Positions 9,483 through 18,327 of a stretch of 64,000 nucleotides of DNA are shown in pieces. The stretch comes from Spirosoma endbachense. GTDB lineage: Bacteria; Bacteroidota; Bacteroidia; Cytophagales; Spirosomataceae. The notes below the pieces were generated by a model. That model was not told the origin of the DNA. It ran no database searches and worked only from the letters and a program-made list of their open reading frames with translations. The first letter of the stretch is position 1, and the number at the start of each line of letters is the position of its first letter. The translations under genes and the position numbers were made by a program. The stretch spans positions 9,015,487 to 9,079,486 of the forward strand of contig NZ_CP045997.1 of the NCBI RefSeq assembly GCF_010233585.1, given 5' to 3'.

Positions 9483-10775
9483 ATGACTGATGTACGGATG
9501 CCCTCATTGGGCGAGAATGTAACCGAAGGTACGGTAGTTGCTATATTGGTAAAGTCAGGCGATACTATCCAACAGGGAGATAGTCTGCTGGAAGTTGAAA
9601 CCGATAAGGTAAACTTTGACGTACCGGCCGAAGTAGCAGGTGTCATTGGCGAGGTACTGGTTCAGAAAGGTGCGAAAGTGCGTCCTGGTGATCGGGTTGT
9701 AACGGTAGCATCAGAACCGGTTGCTGCGGAACCGGTTGTCGGTGCACCATTAGCTATAGAAGAGGTGCCTGATTCCAAGCCTGCTGTGCCTGAACTAAAG
9801 CCGATTTTTGACGAGGATAGCCAATTGGAGGCCAACCATACCGGAACAACAAATGGAGCTCACAAAAAGCTGGAAGCGGTACGAATCATTGCCACACCCC
9901 TTGCTCGAAAGCTGGCCCGCGAACTGGACCTTGAGATTGCCGAAATCGGAAATAAAATAAACAAACGAGTCTCATTCAACGACGTCAAAACGTTTGCCCG
10001 TTCGAAACTACAGAACCGTACTACTAGCCCTGCTACCGCTTATGTCGCTACGCCACCGCTTCCGGATTTCGAAAAATATGGCGCTATCCGTCGGCAGGAA
10101 ATGGCGGGTATTGCCGTGGCGACGAGTCGCAACATGGTGGTATCGGCCAGTACCATACCCCACGCATGGGTTTCGGAAAAAGTGGACATCACGGACCTTG
10201 AGGCCAGCCGTAAGAAACATAAACTCCAGGTGGAACAGGCGGGTGGTAATCTTACACTTACGGCGCTGATAGTGAGGGCCGTTACCCAGGCGTTAAAAGC
10301 CTTTCCGCTCATCAATGCGTCGGTAGATAGTCAAAAGAATGAACTGATTCTCAAAGACTACATTCATATCGGTGTGGCCGTTGATACCGATCGTGGCCTT
10401 TTAGTCCCCATCATTCGGGACTCGGATAAACAAACAGTCACGGATATTGCCATTGAATTATCGCGGCTTTCCCGGGCAGCCAGAGAACGGCGAACCAGGC
10501 TGGAAGATCTGGAAGGGGCAACCTTTACGATTTCCAATCTGGGTGGCATTGGTACGACGGGTATACACCCGCTCGTTAACTGGCCTCAGGTAGCTATTCT
10601 GGGTATTTCAGCCAGCGAACTGGAGCCGGTTTGGCTAGACAACCAGTTCAAACCCAGGCTACGCATGCCCATGACTTTGGGTTTTGATCATCGAGTGGTC
10701 AATGGAGCCGATGCTGCCCGGTTTCTGGTATACCTGAAAAAAGTGTTAGAGGACTCCTTTCTGTTACTCCTCTAA
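9483..10775 (+). CDS. aceF: Dihydrolipoyl acyltransferase, E2 component of 2-oxoacid dehydrogenase complex
   Basis: Transfers the acyl group from the E1-loaded lipoyl arm to CoA and forms the core of the complex. Domain order: one lipoyl domain (about 1-80, modified Lys42 in ETDKVNF), an Ala/Pro/Glu linker, a peripheral subunit-binding domain (about 133-172, ATPLARKLARELDLE), a second linker, and the catalytic domain (about 195-430). The active-site motif is DHRVVNG at 402-408, so the usual Asp of HxxxDG is Asn407; from memory Azotobacter vinelandii E2p has the same change, so this need not mean loss of activity. With one lipoyl domain it is shorter than E. coli AceF, which has three. It is directly coupled to the AceE-type E1. 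The symbol rests on that pairing. Confidence 0.88.
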   Translation: MTDVRMPSLGENVTEGTVVAILVKSGDTIQQGDSLLEVETDKVNFDVPAEVAGVIGEVLVQKGAKVRPGDRVVTVASEPVAAEPVVGAPLAIEEVPDSKPAVPELKPIFDEDSQLEANHTGTTNGAHKKLEAVRIIATPLARKLARELDLEIAEIGNKINKRVSFNDVKTFARSKLQNRTTSPATAYVATPPLPDFEKYGAIRRQEMAGIAVATSRNMVVSASTIPHAWVSEKVDITDLEASRKKHKLQVEQAGGNLTLTALIVRAVTQALKAFPLINASVDSQKNELILKDYIHIGVAVDTDRGLLVPIIRDSDKQTVTDIAIELSRLSRAARERRTRLEDLEGATFTISNLGGIGTTGIHPLVNWPQVAILGISASELEPVWLDNQFKPRLRMPMTLGFDHRVVNGADAARFLVYLKKVLEDSFLLLL

Positions 10776-10862
10776 GTAGAAACGTGTCGGTTGTTTTTCA
10801 CCAGAATAGAAAATTGAATCTACAATGCTCGTACATCTTAACGACCGCCTGGCAACTATGCT

Positions 10863-11492
10863 ATGAGAAAATTGATAAATGTCCGAATGTTGGCTCACCT
10901 CCTGATAGTTGTTTGCTCACTAAGCTATCAGACAAATGCTCAGTCGAATGAAACCTGGACGGGCAATCAGGCTATCCAATGGTATACCAAAATGGAGTGG
11001 CTGAACGGGCTTGCTGCCAAACCTGGCGACGGAATCAATCCGGAAGAATTTGCTAAACGATATCATGCTAATCAGGCAGGGTGGGAAAAGGCCTTCGCCT
11101 TTTTGAAGAACACCGATTTTACCCGTTTGAGACCAGGGAAATATCCGATCGACGACGAGAATGTGTTTGCCACAATTTCGGAAGGACCACCCAGAGAGTT
11201 ATCTAATTCGAAGTGGGAAGCACACCAAACCTTCAGCGACATTCATTTCGTGGTGAAGGGCAAAGAAAAAATCGGGATTATCCCAGTGCAGAAAATAAAG
11301 TTGAATGTGGCCCAGGAATACAATTCGGCGAGGGACATCGCTTTCTATACCACCGAGGAAGGTAAATTCTACGTCGCCGAGCCTGGCGTTTTTTACATCG
11401 TTACCCCGACGGAAGCGCATAATCCGAGTAACAAGGTTGACGGGTATGATGGGGTCAAGAAAGTGGTTGTTAAAGTCAGAATAACGCCTTAA
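10863..11492 (+). CDS. Secreted YhcH/YjgK/YiaL-family protein (DUF386)
   Basis: A 209-residue protein with an N-terminal signal peptide (about 1-26, ending near TNAQS). The region from about 60 on matches the YhcH/YjgK/YiaL family: FLKNTDFTRLRPGKYPI, then WEAHQTFSDIHFVVKGKEKIG, FYTTEEGKFYVAEPGVFYIVTPTEAHNP. The conserved His/Glu metal site is there (E and H in WEAH, H in DIHF, H in EAHNP). Family members include sialic-acid and sugar-acid mutarotases or anomerases (NanQ) and are normally cytoplasmic, so an exported version is a variation. Its position after the E1/E2 genes and before an MFS carrier fits handling of a carbohydrate-derived acid (inference). Confidence 0.75.
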   Translation: MRKLINVRMLAHLLIVVCSLSYQTNAQSNETWTGNQAIQWYTKMEWLNGLAAKPGDGINPEEFAKRYHANQAGWEKAFAFLKNTDFTRLRPGKYPIDDENVFATISEGPPRELSNSKWEAHQTFSDIHFVVKGKEKIGIIPVQKIKLNVAQEYNSARDIAFYTTEEGKFYVAEPGVFYIVTPTEAHNPSNKVDGYDGVKKVVVKVRITP

Positions 11493-11645
11493 AAGGATAT
11501 TTGGGCCGATGGGTAGTGCTGCCCTCAGGGTTTTGAGCATCAGCCTATTGACCCTAAGTTAACACAAAGGCTAAAACTGGCAGTAGGTGGGCTAGTAGCT
11601 TGGCATGTTTTTTCAAGTGGTAAAGATAGGTTTAGATCACCAGGC

Positions 11646-11675
11646 TTCTCCCTTCCTTTGGGAGGGAGAACTTTT
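11646..11675 (+). terminator. Probable terminator hairpin
   Basis: Arms TTCTCCCTTCC (11646-11656) and GGGAGGGAGAA (11660-11670) form an 11-bp stem with one mismatch and a TTT loop, followed by CTTTT. It lies in the 268-bp gap between the YhcH-type gene and the MFS gene and would end the upstream operon. The rest of the gap is AT-rich, and I see no other feature in it. Confidence 0.5.
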
Positions 11676-11760
11676 ATGAGAAGCTAATTTTAGAAATTTC
11701 TAAAAAATGTGGATGACCTGTGGTTAAATCTACGGGCTTTAATGGGGTAGATATCAAGTA

Positions 11761-13038
11761 ATGGATAAGAACGTGGTTGAACAGAACTATCAAAAGAAGC
11801 CGTCATCGGATGGGTCACCTGGGCTTTTTCGCCAATTAGTTCAGATCCCAGTCATCGTAGCGGCTTTGGGTTACTTTGTGGATATCTATGATTTATTATT
11901 ATTCAGCATTGTTCGGGTGCAAAGCCTGAAGGATGTTGGCGTTAGCGATGCTGATATGTTACCCAAGGGAATTTATCTCATCAATATACAGATGGCGGGC
12001 CTGTTAGTGGGTGGAATTATCTGGGGTATTCTGGGTGACAAACGAGGCCGGTTATCGGTATTGTTTGGCTCTATTCTAATTTATTCCCTGGCCAATATTG
12101 CGAACGGATTTGTCACCTCGGTCGATCAGTATGCGTTGCTTCGCTTTATCGCGGGTGTTGGGCTGGCCGGGGAGCTGGGGGCAGGTATTACGCTGGTGGC
12201 TGAAATTCTTCCGAAAGAAATTCGAGGCTATGGGACGTCGTTGGTGGCATCGGTTGGGTTGTTGGGGGCGGTACTTGCTTATTTTATTGCCGATCTGTTT
12301 GCCTGGCGGATTGCCTACTTTATTGGTGGAGGGCTGGGATTGCTCCTCTTACTAATGCGTGTGAGTGTGTTTGAGTCAGGCATTTTTACCAACGCTAAAG
12401 ATAGCGAAACGGTATCCAGAGGTAATTTTTTGCAATTATTTGCCAGCCGAAGCCAGTTCTTAAAATACCTCCGTTGCATTTTGATCGGACTTCCCGTCTG
12501 GTTTGTGATTGGTATCCTGATGACGTTCTCTCCTGAATTTGGGAAAGCCCTGGGGCTGAGCGAGCCGATTGTGGCCGGTAAAGCCGTCATGTGGGAGTAC
12601 ATTGGCCTTTCCATCGGTGATTTGTCGAGTGGGATTTTCAGTCAGTATTTGAGCAGCCGGAAACGCGTACTCGGATTATTTTTGCTGCTAACCACAATTC
12701 TGGTGGTTGTGTATTTGTACGTACCCTTCCAGTCGGCTGCTGGTTTTTATACCATATGCATGGGATTAGGTTTTGGCGTCGGCTACTGGGCTTTGTTTGT
12801 CACCATTGCTGCAGAGCAGTTTGGTACCAATCTCAGGGCAACGGTGGCTACGACGGTTCCCAACTTTGTGCGCGGCAGTATTAACCTGATGACTCCCTTA
12901 TTTCTGCTGTTTAAGGATCAAATCGGGATCGTTAACGGGGCCGCTTTATTGGGGGCACTCACCCTTGCTGTAGCTTTCCTTGGTCTCTGGAAGATGGAAG
13001 AAACGTTTGGAAAAGACCTGAATTTTCTGGAGAAATAA
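11761..13038 (+). CDS. MFS transporter (carboxylate/metabolite:H+ symporter type)
   Basis: A 425-residue inner-membrane carrier with twelve likely transmembrane segments. The cytoplasmic loop between helices 2 and 3 carries the MFS signature GILGDKRGR (about residue 90), and helix 4 onwards has the R-x-GxGxGGE-like FIAGVGLAGELGAG stretch typical of the metabolite:proton symporter group (acid carriers such as ShiA- and ProP-like proteins). There is no signal peptide; the N-terminal 30 residues are hydrophilic. It lies between the YhcH-type gene and malate synthase, on the same strand, so a hydroxy-acid or dicarboxylate is a reasonable substrate (inference). The substrate is not readable from sequence. 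Confidence 0.85.
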   Translation: MDKNVVEQNYQKKPSSDGSPGLFRQLVQIPVIVAALGYFVDIYDLLLFSIVRVQSLKDVGVSDADMLPKGIYLINIQMAGLLVGGIIWGILGDKRGRLSVLFGSILIYSLANIANGFVTSVDQYALLRFIAGVGLAGELGAGITLVAEILPKEIRGYGTSLVASVGLLGAVLAYFIADLFAWRIAYFIGGGLGLLLLLMRVSVFESGIFTNAKDSETVSRGNFLQLFASRSQFLKYLRCILIGLPVWFVIGILMTFSPEFGKALGLSEPIVAGKAVMWEYIGLSIGDLSSGIFSQYLSSRKRVLGLFLLLTTILVVVYLYVPFQSAAGFYTICMGLGFGVGYWALFVTIAAEQFGTNLRATVATTVPNFVRGSINLMTPLFLLFKDQIGIVNGAALLGALTLAVAFLGLWKMEETFGKDLNFLEK

Positions 13039-13074
13039 ACGTGAAAGCTCCAGCCCTAATCCGGATCAACTGCC

Positions 13075-13203
13075 ATGACCTGGGTACAGAAAATCAACCC
13101 GTTACATAATCTGGTCCTGCCAATCTTGGTATTAATTACTCTAACTGTCTTGCAGTTAAACCGACAAGCACCTTTTCAGCCGTCTAAACCGGCCCGTCAT
13201 TAA
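13075..13203 (+). CDS. Possible 42-residue single-pass membrane peptide
   Basis: A short frame from ATG at 13075 encodes a peptide beginning MTWVQKINPLHN, with one hydrophobic segment of about 16 residues (LVLPILVLITLTVLQL) and a basic C-terminus ending KPARH. It fits exactly between the MFS gene (stop 13038) and malate synthase (start 13218), on the same strand. The hydrophobic helix with flanking charges is unlike random intergenic sequence, but at this length chance cannot be excluded. No family recognised. Confidence 0.35.
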   Translation: MTWVQKINPLHNLVLPILVLITLTVLQLNRQAPFQPSKPARH

Positions 13204-13217
13204 TCTCCTTACATAGT

Positions 13218-15101
13218 ATGTTTAAAATCCGTCCTCATCTGCAAGATCAATACCCTGACGTATATACGCCCGAAGTCCTTGCGGCCCTTACCGCGTTGGC
13301 TCCTTTCAACAAACGCATCAAAGAGGTGATGGATGCCCGGATGAAAAGACGAAGCACCCGGTATCAAACTCAAACCCAAATCAATTTTCTCGATCCGTCA
13401 ACCACCATCCCAGGTACTTCCATCAATGTCCAGGATGCCCGCGATGGAAAGTTCGAAGGAGCGGTCATTCCTCCTGATCTTCAACGTCAGTGGATTCAGG
13501 GCACCGGACCGGCTGCCAAACCTAATGCTTCCATCGAAAACAGTATTCGGAATGTAGCCTATGCCCTGCTATCAGGTGCAGATGGCTGGATGTTCGATGG
13601 TGAAGATGCATTGGGGCAGGTTACGAGCATGTCGCTCGATAATCAGCGTAACCTCAAACTGGCTATTCATAAAGACCCCATTTTCCTGAAAGTGGCCGAG
13701 CAGGTGGCCAACGAAATGAACCGCTGGGCCGAATCCTTTCTGGGCCACCAAACCATTACCAATTGGCAGGAACAACTAACATTTACTACCAAAATTTTCC
13801 GGGCAAGAGGACTGCACCTGGATGATCGTCATATCCGCGATGCCGATGGAGTAGCCATGGCTGCGTCCATTGTTGATACTACGCTTTATGTGGTCAATAA
13901 TTATCAGGCACTGCAACAGGCGGGCTCATCGATTGTACTCTATTTGCCCAAAATCCAGACTGCGGAGGAGGCTGGGGTTTGGAACGAATTGCTGAGCGCT
14001 CTTGAATCGCATCTGAACTTAATGGTGGGCACCATCAAGGTGTATGTGTTAGTCGAACAGTTAGAGGCCACTCACCAGTTAATGGAGATACGGGCAGTGC
14101 TGGGTAAACATTTTGTGGGTTACAACACGGGGCGCTGGGATTACATCAACAGTGTATCGGATGCAATGGCCTGGGATAAAGACTTCGTCAATCCCAATAT
14201 CGAGTCCATTACCATGACCTATGGCTACATGCGCAATTACGAGGATCGGGTTCGTCGGGCAGTCAATACGCCGGACATTAATGGAAATTTTGCGTTATGG
14301 CAGGGGGGAATGGAACCTAATATACCAGTAGGTTCGGAAGCAGGTGTATCGGCCAGCATGGCTAAGGCAGTGGCAGGAGCGGAGCGAGAGCAACGGGAAG
14401 GGGCCAGTGGTAAGTGGGTGGCTCACTGGAAGATGGTTCACATCGTCCGTCCGGTTTGGGAAAAGGTAGGCGAAGCGAATCAATTGGGCCGCACATTTCC
14501 TCGCCTGAGTTATACGCAACAGGATGCAGATGCATTAATCCTGCTGGAACCGGCACCCAGGGACATTCGGGGAGCCCGGAATCTGCTGAGTGTGGCTCTC
14601 CAGTACGGTAATGCGTTTGGTCAGGGAATGCAGGCCGCTGCGCTCAAACCAGCCGATTTCTTTGGGAATGATGATATCCTGTACCTGATGGAAGATATGG
14701 CGACGGGTGAGATTCGGTTGAGCATTTTATGGGAATGGCTTCATAAGCAAGCGGTTTTGACAGAAGCTGATGAGGAAATGAACATCGAGGCAGGATCTGT
14801 TTTTTCGGAGTCACTATACAAAGCCTTACTAGAACAGGAGTATGATAAACTACTGAAAGCTACTAATAAAGATGTTTTCGAAACCTCAAAGACTACTACT
14901 CTTCCAATCGCCAGAGAGATAGCGAGTGACTATGTATTGAGTCAGGAAAAAGCCCCCTGGTTTATCGACTTGTTGAATATCAATCTGAACAATATGGATT
15001 TGGCGGAAGCTAAAGATCGTATTCAGTTCTTTATGTACAGCTTGATCAGAAATGGTAGACGAATTACTGAAAACGTGGACTTTTCACCTTCACTAATTTA
15101 A
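13218..15101 (+). CDS. aceB: Malate synthase-like protein
   Basis: Malate synthase condenses glyoxylate with acetyl-CoA to malate. The 627-residue protein contains the family signature as KHFVGYNTGRWDYINS (about residues 296-311), the ADGWMFDGEDALGQ block near 117-130, VYVLVEQLEATHQLMEIR, and the C-terminal MEDMATGEIRLSILWEWLHK that carries the catalytic Asp/Glu region. It is longer than the usual A form (about 530) and shorter than the G form (about 720); the N-terminal 60 residues and C-terminal 100 hold most of the extra length. No isocitrate lyase lies nearby, so the glyoxylate must come from another source. The strong terminator at 15201 ends the metabolic block after this gene. The symbol reflects the family, not proven function. 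Confidence 0.8.
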   Translation: MFKIRPHLQDQYPDVYTPEVLAALTALAPFNKRIKEVMDARMKRRSTRYQTQTQINFLDPSTTIPGTSINVQDARDGKFEGAVIPPDLQRQWIQGTGPAAKPNASIENSIRNVAYALLSGADGWMFDGEDALGQVTSMSLDNQRNLKLAIHKDPIFLKVAEQVANEMNRWAESFLGHQTITNWQEQLTFTTKIFRARGLHLDDRHIRDADGVAMAASIVDTTLYVVNNYQALQQAGSSIVLYLPKIQTAEEAGVWNELLSALESHLNLMVGTIKVYVLVEQLEATHQLMEIRAVLGKHFVGYNTGRWDYINSVSDAMAWDKDFVNPNIESITMTYGYMRNYEDRVRRAVNTPDINGNFALWQGGMEPNIPVGSEAGVSASMAKAVAGAEREQREGASGKWVAHWKMVHIVRPVWEKVGEANQLGRTFPRLSYTQQDADALILLEPAPRDIRGARNLLSVALQYGNAFGQGMQAAALKPADFFGNDDILYLMEDMATGEIRLSILWEWLHKQAVLTEADEEMNIEAGSVFSESLYKALLEQEYDKLLKATNKDVFETSKTTTLPIAREIASDYVLSQEKAPWFIDLLNINLNNMDLAEAKDRIQFFMYSLIRNGRRITENVDFSPSLI

Positions 15102-15200
15102 TGGGTTGTCTTTCTGAAGGGAATAGACCTGACCTATTAACCATCTGGACTTCTAAAAAATAAATGTTCGTAACGGATTCATTATTAGGTTGGTAGTTTG

Positions 15201-15233
15201 AAAAAAAATCCACTATTTGAGTGGATTTTTTTT
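15201..15233 (+). terminator. Rho-independent terminator after malate synthase gene
   Basis: Arms AATCCACT (15207-15214) and AGTGGATT (15220-15227) enclose the loop ATTTG. The left arm is preceded by six more A and the right followed by six more T, so the structure can act in both directions. It lies 100 bp after the stop of the malate synthase gene. Confidence 0.85.
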
Positions 15234-15883
15234 GCCTATAAAACAGCAACCGCTCCCGAAAGCTGTTGGAAGAAAAAGCCATGGGTTTTGGTTGCGGGCT
15301 CATGCCATTGGCAATGGGAGAGTAGTCGATGCCGATAGGTGCTTTCGTTACGGCCTGACCAGCCGCCGAAAGAGACCTTCACTCAAACGGGGTAGTAACT
15401 GGACAACTACCAGTTCAGTCCATCATGATCTAGTATACACGTTGAGCTACCTAAAAACTAGCTATACCTTTACCGGTATGCCAACGGCGGTACCGTTTCC
15501 TAAAAACGTTTTGATAAACAGGTGCTTATCCATAATTTGGCAAAGCAAGCCCTTAGGCTTTTGATAAGTTAGGAGGCTAAACTAACTTTTTCTAACTGTT
15601 ATCTTACCGCTCACCCTGGCAGCCAATAAAATTACAGGTTCTCGTAGTGTACCCGCAGCCGGAAGGAAATTTACCTCATAGTCTCTTTGCTTTAAGGAAT
15701 GGCAGGTAATGGCGTTTTTTTTAATCCCAGGCTGTTTCCCGGTGATAAGTCCGTGACGACTATTGACTAGTTAATAAAATCAGATCGTAGGTATGAAGCG
15801 TGATTGGCTCCCAGTTACACACCCACCCAACTTACCTTTTCACTATCATTCTTCTTTGTTCTTGATCTCAAATCCGGGTACTT
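15234..15883. other. Gene-free gap before the prolyl oligopeptidase gene
   Basis: About 650 bp without a convincing gene. A 115-codon + frame (15217-15564) starts inside the terminator and has no recognisable domain. The sequence between 15400 and 15600 shows several short direct and inverted AT-rich motifs but nothing I can name. The promoter of the downstream peptidase gene should lie near the right end. Confidence 0.4.
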
Positions 15884-18067
15884 ATGAAAATTATCTGCTT
15901 TACCCTATTCAGCTGTTTTGTTTTTCTATCGCCCTCAGTAGCCCAGCCAGTAACATCGGTTGCCCGGTTACCAGTAACAGCCAAACGTCCAGTCACCGAC
16001 ACTTACTTTGGTAAGACGGTAGTCGATAACTACCGCTGGCTTGAAGATATGAACAGTCAGGAAACGAAAGATTGGTTTAAAAGTCAGGGCGACTATACCA
16101 ACGCCGTGTTGAACCAAATTCCGGGTCGCGATAAGTTGATCCAGCAGTTCGTCGACTATGATAAGCTGCTGACTGTGCGCTATGGGGAGATCAAAAAAAG
16201 AGGCAATCGTTACTTCTACCGCAAGACCCTACCGAGCGAGAAAGCAGGGAAGCTCTATGTTCGGGAAGGAAAAACGGGTAAAGAAACGCTGCTCTTCGAC
16301 CCACTGGCATACGGAAAAGGCAAGACGTACCTAATGACGGCCTTCACACCCGATTCCGACGGCAAAAAACTGGTGATCGGCCTTCAGGAAGGCGGAGCCG
16401 AACTGTCAACCGTCCGAACCATGGACGTGGTCACGAAGACCTTCGGGCCGGAGAGCATCACAGCTGTGTTTGGCGGTGAAGTAAGCTGGCTGCCCGACAA
16501 CAACGGCTTTCTCTACACGCCTAACAACTCGATGGATACCAAAGATCCCCAGGGTAACCTCAATACAAAGGGACGACTGCACAAATTAGGTACCGATCCG
16601 ACCAATAATCCAGACTTATTTTCAATTGAGAAAAACCCCGACTTCGGCATTAAGCCCGACCAGTACCCGATCATGTTTTACTCCGACGATCAAACCCAGG
16701 TGTATGGCTATCTGGGTACAGTTGATCGTCGCACTACAGCGTGGGTCGCCCCGGCTTCAGAAGTGGGCAAGTCGACCATTGGCTGGAAGCGGCTCTGTAC
16801 TGTAACCGATAGCGTGACCAGCTTCATTAAACTGGGCGACCAACTGTTTCTGCAAAGTGTAAAAGGTGCACCGAATGGGCGAATTCTGGTAACCGACGCC
16901 ACTAACCCCAACCCGGCAACGGCCACTGTGCTGTTACCAGAAAGCAAGCAGAACATTACCCGCATGGCCTCCTCGAAAGATTTTCTGTTTGTTATCCTGA
17001 GCGACGGCATCAACGAAAAAATACGACAGTATGACCCGCACACCAGGCAGTGGACCGACGTGCCCGTTCCGGGGACCGGTACGATGGGTATCGAATTCTA
17101 TGATGCCCCACGGTCTAATGATGCGATAGTGTATTCAACCTCGTGGAACGATCCCGGCACCATCTATGACTACAACCCTGAGACGCGCAAACTGGTCACC
17201 AGTACGTTCCATGTACCCATGAATTATCCGGGCGTGGCTGATCTGGTGGTGGAGGAAGTCGAGATACCCAGCCACGACGGAACGATGGTACCGCTCTCTA
17301 TTATTTATAAGAAAGGCCTGAAGCGCGATGGTAGCGCGGCCTGTCTGATGAATGGGTATGGAGCCTACGGCATGTCGGGAACGCCTTACTTCAGTCGCCG
17401 TAATTTAGCCCTGCTGAACCGGGGCGTAGTGCTGGCGGAAACCCACCCGCGGGGTGGCTCCGAGAAAGGGCAGGCCTGGTACAAGGCGGGTTACAAAACC
17501 ACCAAGCCCAACACCTGGAAAGATTTTATCGCCAGTGGCGAATACCTCGTCAAGAACGGTTACACCAGCGCGGGCAAGCTCGTTGGCATGGGTACGTCGG
17601 CGGGCGGCATTCTGATTGGCCGGGCCATTACGGAGCGACCTGATCTGTTTGCCGCGGCTATCAGTAACGTAAGCTGCTCTAACGCGCTACGGATGGAAAA
17701 CTCGCCCAATGGCCCCATCAACGCGGCCGAGTTCGGCACCGTCAACGATTCCACCGAGTGCATGGCGCTTTATGAGATGGATGCGTTCAACCATGTAAAG
17801 GAAGGCACCAGCTACCCGGCGGTGATCTGCGTGGGCGGCTGGAACGATCCACGCGTGATTGCATGGCAGCCAGGTAAACTAGCCGCTGCGCTTCAAAACG
17901 CCAGCACGTCGGGTAAGCCCGTCCTGATGCAGGTGAACTACGACAATGGCCACTTCACCGAGGATAAAACAGTGTCCTTCCGTAACTTCGCCAATATGTT
18001 TGCCTTCGGGCTTTGGCAGGCCGGGCATCCTGATTTCCAACCCATTAAGGAGGTTGTAAGGAAATGA
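15884..18067 (+). CDS. Secreted prolyl oligopeptidase (S9A family)
   Basis: A serine peptidase that cuts short peptides after proline, here exported by a signal peptide (about 1-21, ending near VAQP). The 727 residues match family length. The N-terminal start of the mature protein (VTDTYFGKTVVDNYRWLED) is the usual POP opening; the beta-propeller spans about 90-440 and the alpha/beta hydrolase domain about 450-727. The catalytic triad is S572 in GTSAGG, D655 in GWNDPRV and H690 in NGHF. The nucleophile elbow reads GTSAGG where the family often has GGSNGG. The gene stands alone between a terminator and a convergent gene and shows no operon partner. It probably serves peptide scavenging in the periplasm. 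Confidence 0.93.
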   Translation: MKIICFTLFSCFVFLSPSVAQPVTSVARLPVTAKRPVTDTYFGKTVVDNYRWLEDMNSQETKDWFKSQGDYTNAVLNQIPGRDKLIQQFVDYDKLLTVRYGEIKKRGNRYFYRKTLPSEKAGKLYVREGKTGKETLLFDPLAYGKGKTYLMTAFTPDSDGKKLVIGLQEGGAELSTVRTMDVVTKTFGPESITAVFGGEVSWLPDNNGFLYTPNNSMDTKDPQGNLNTKGRLHKLGTDPTNNPDLFSIEKNPDFGIKPDQYPIMFYSDDQTQVYGYLGTVDRRTTAWVAPASEVGKSTIGWKRLCTVTDSVTSFIKLGDQLFLQSVKGAPNGRILVTDATNPNPATATVLLPESKQNITRMASSKDFLFVILSDGINEKIRQYDPHTRQWTDVPVPGTGTMGIEFYDAPRSNDAIVYSTSWNDPGTIYDYNPETRKLVTSTFHVPMNYPGVADLVVEEVEIPSHDGTMVPLSIIYKKGLKRDGSAACLMNGYGAYGMSGTPYFSRRNLALLNRGVVLAETHPRGGSEKGQAWYKAGYKTTKPNTWKDFIASGEYLVKNGYTSAGKLVGMGTSAGGILIGRAITERPDLFAAAISNVSCSNALRMENSPNGPINAAEFGTVNDSTECMALYEMDAFNHVKEGTSYPAVICVGGWNDPRVIAWQPGKLAAALQNASTSGKPVLMQVNYDNGHFTEDKTVSFRNFANMFAFGLWQAGHPDFQPIKEVVRK

Positions 18068-18327
18068 GCAATGTCATGTTGATGAGGCAGCGCTGCGCTT
18101 AGAATTGATACGTAATTTTTGGTTCCTATTCGTCCCTGCATCTGCCTGGGACCACCACTTGGTGAGGATCCGCCCGAATCGGTGAAAGGCAAACGTGCTG
18201 GCTCCCGTGTCTATATGCGACTGGTTATCATTAGTAACTTTTGACTGTGTGCATGAGTGCCTGATCCAAACGGGAATGTTAACAGAAGCAACATGTATCG
18301 AAACTACATGAAGTAATTGACATCGGC

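Noticed and set aside
15217..15564. 115-codon ORF after malate synthase
   Set aside because: It starts inside the terminator and has no recognisable domain.
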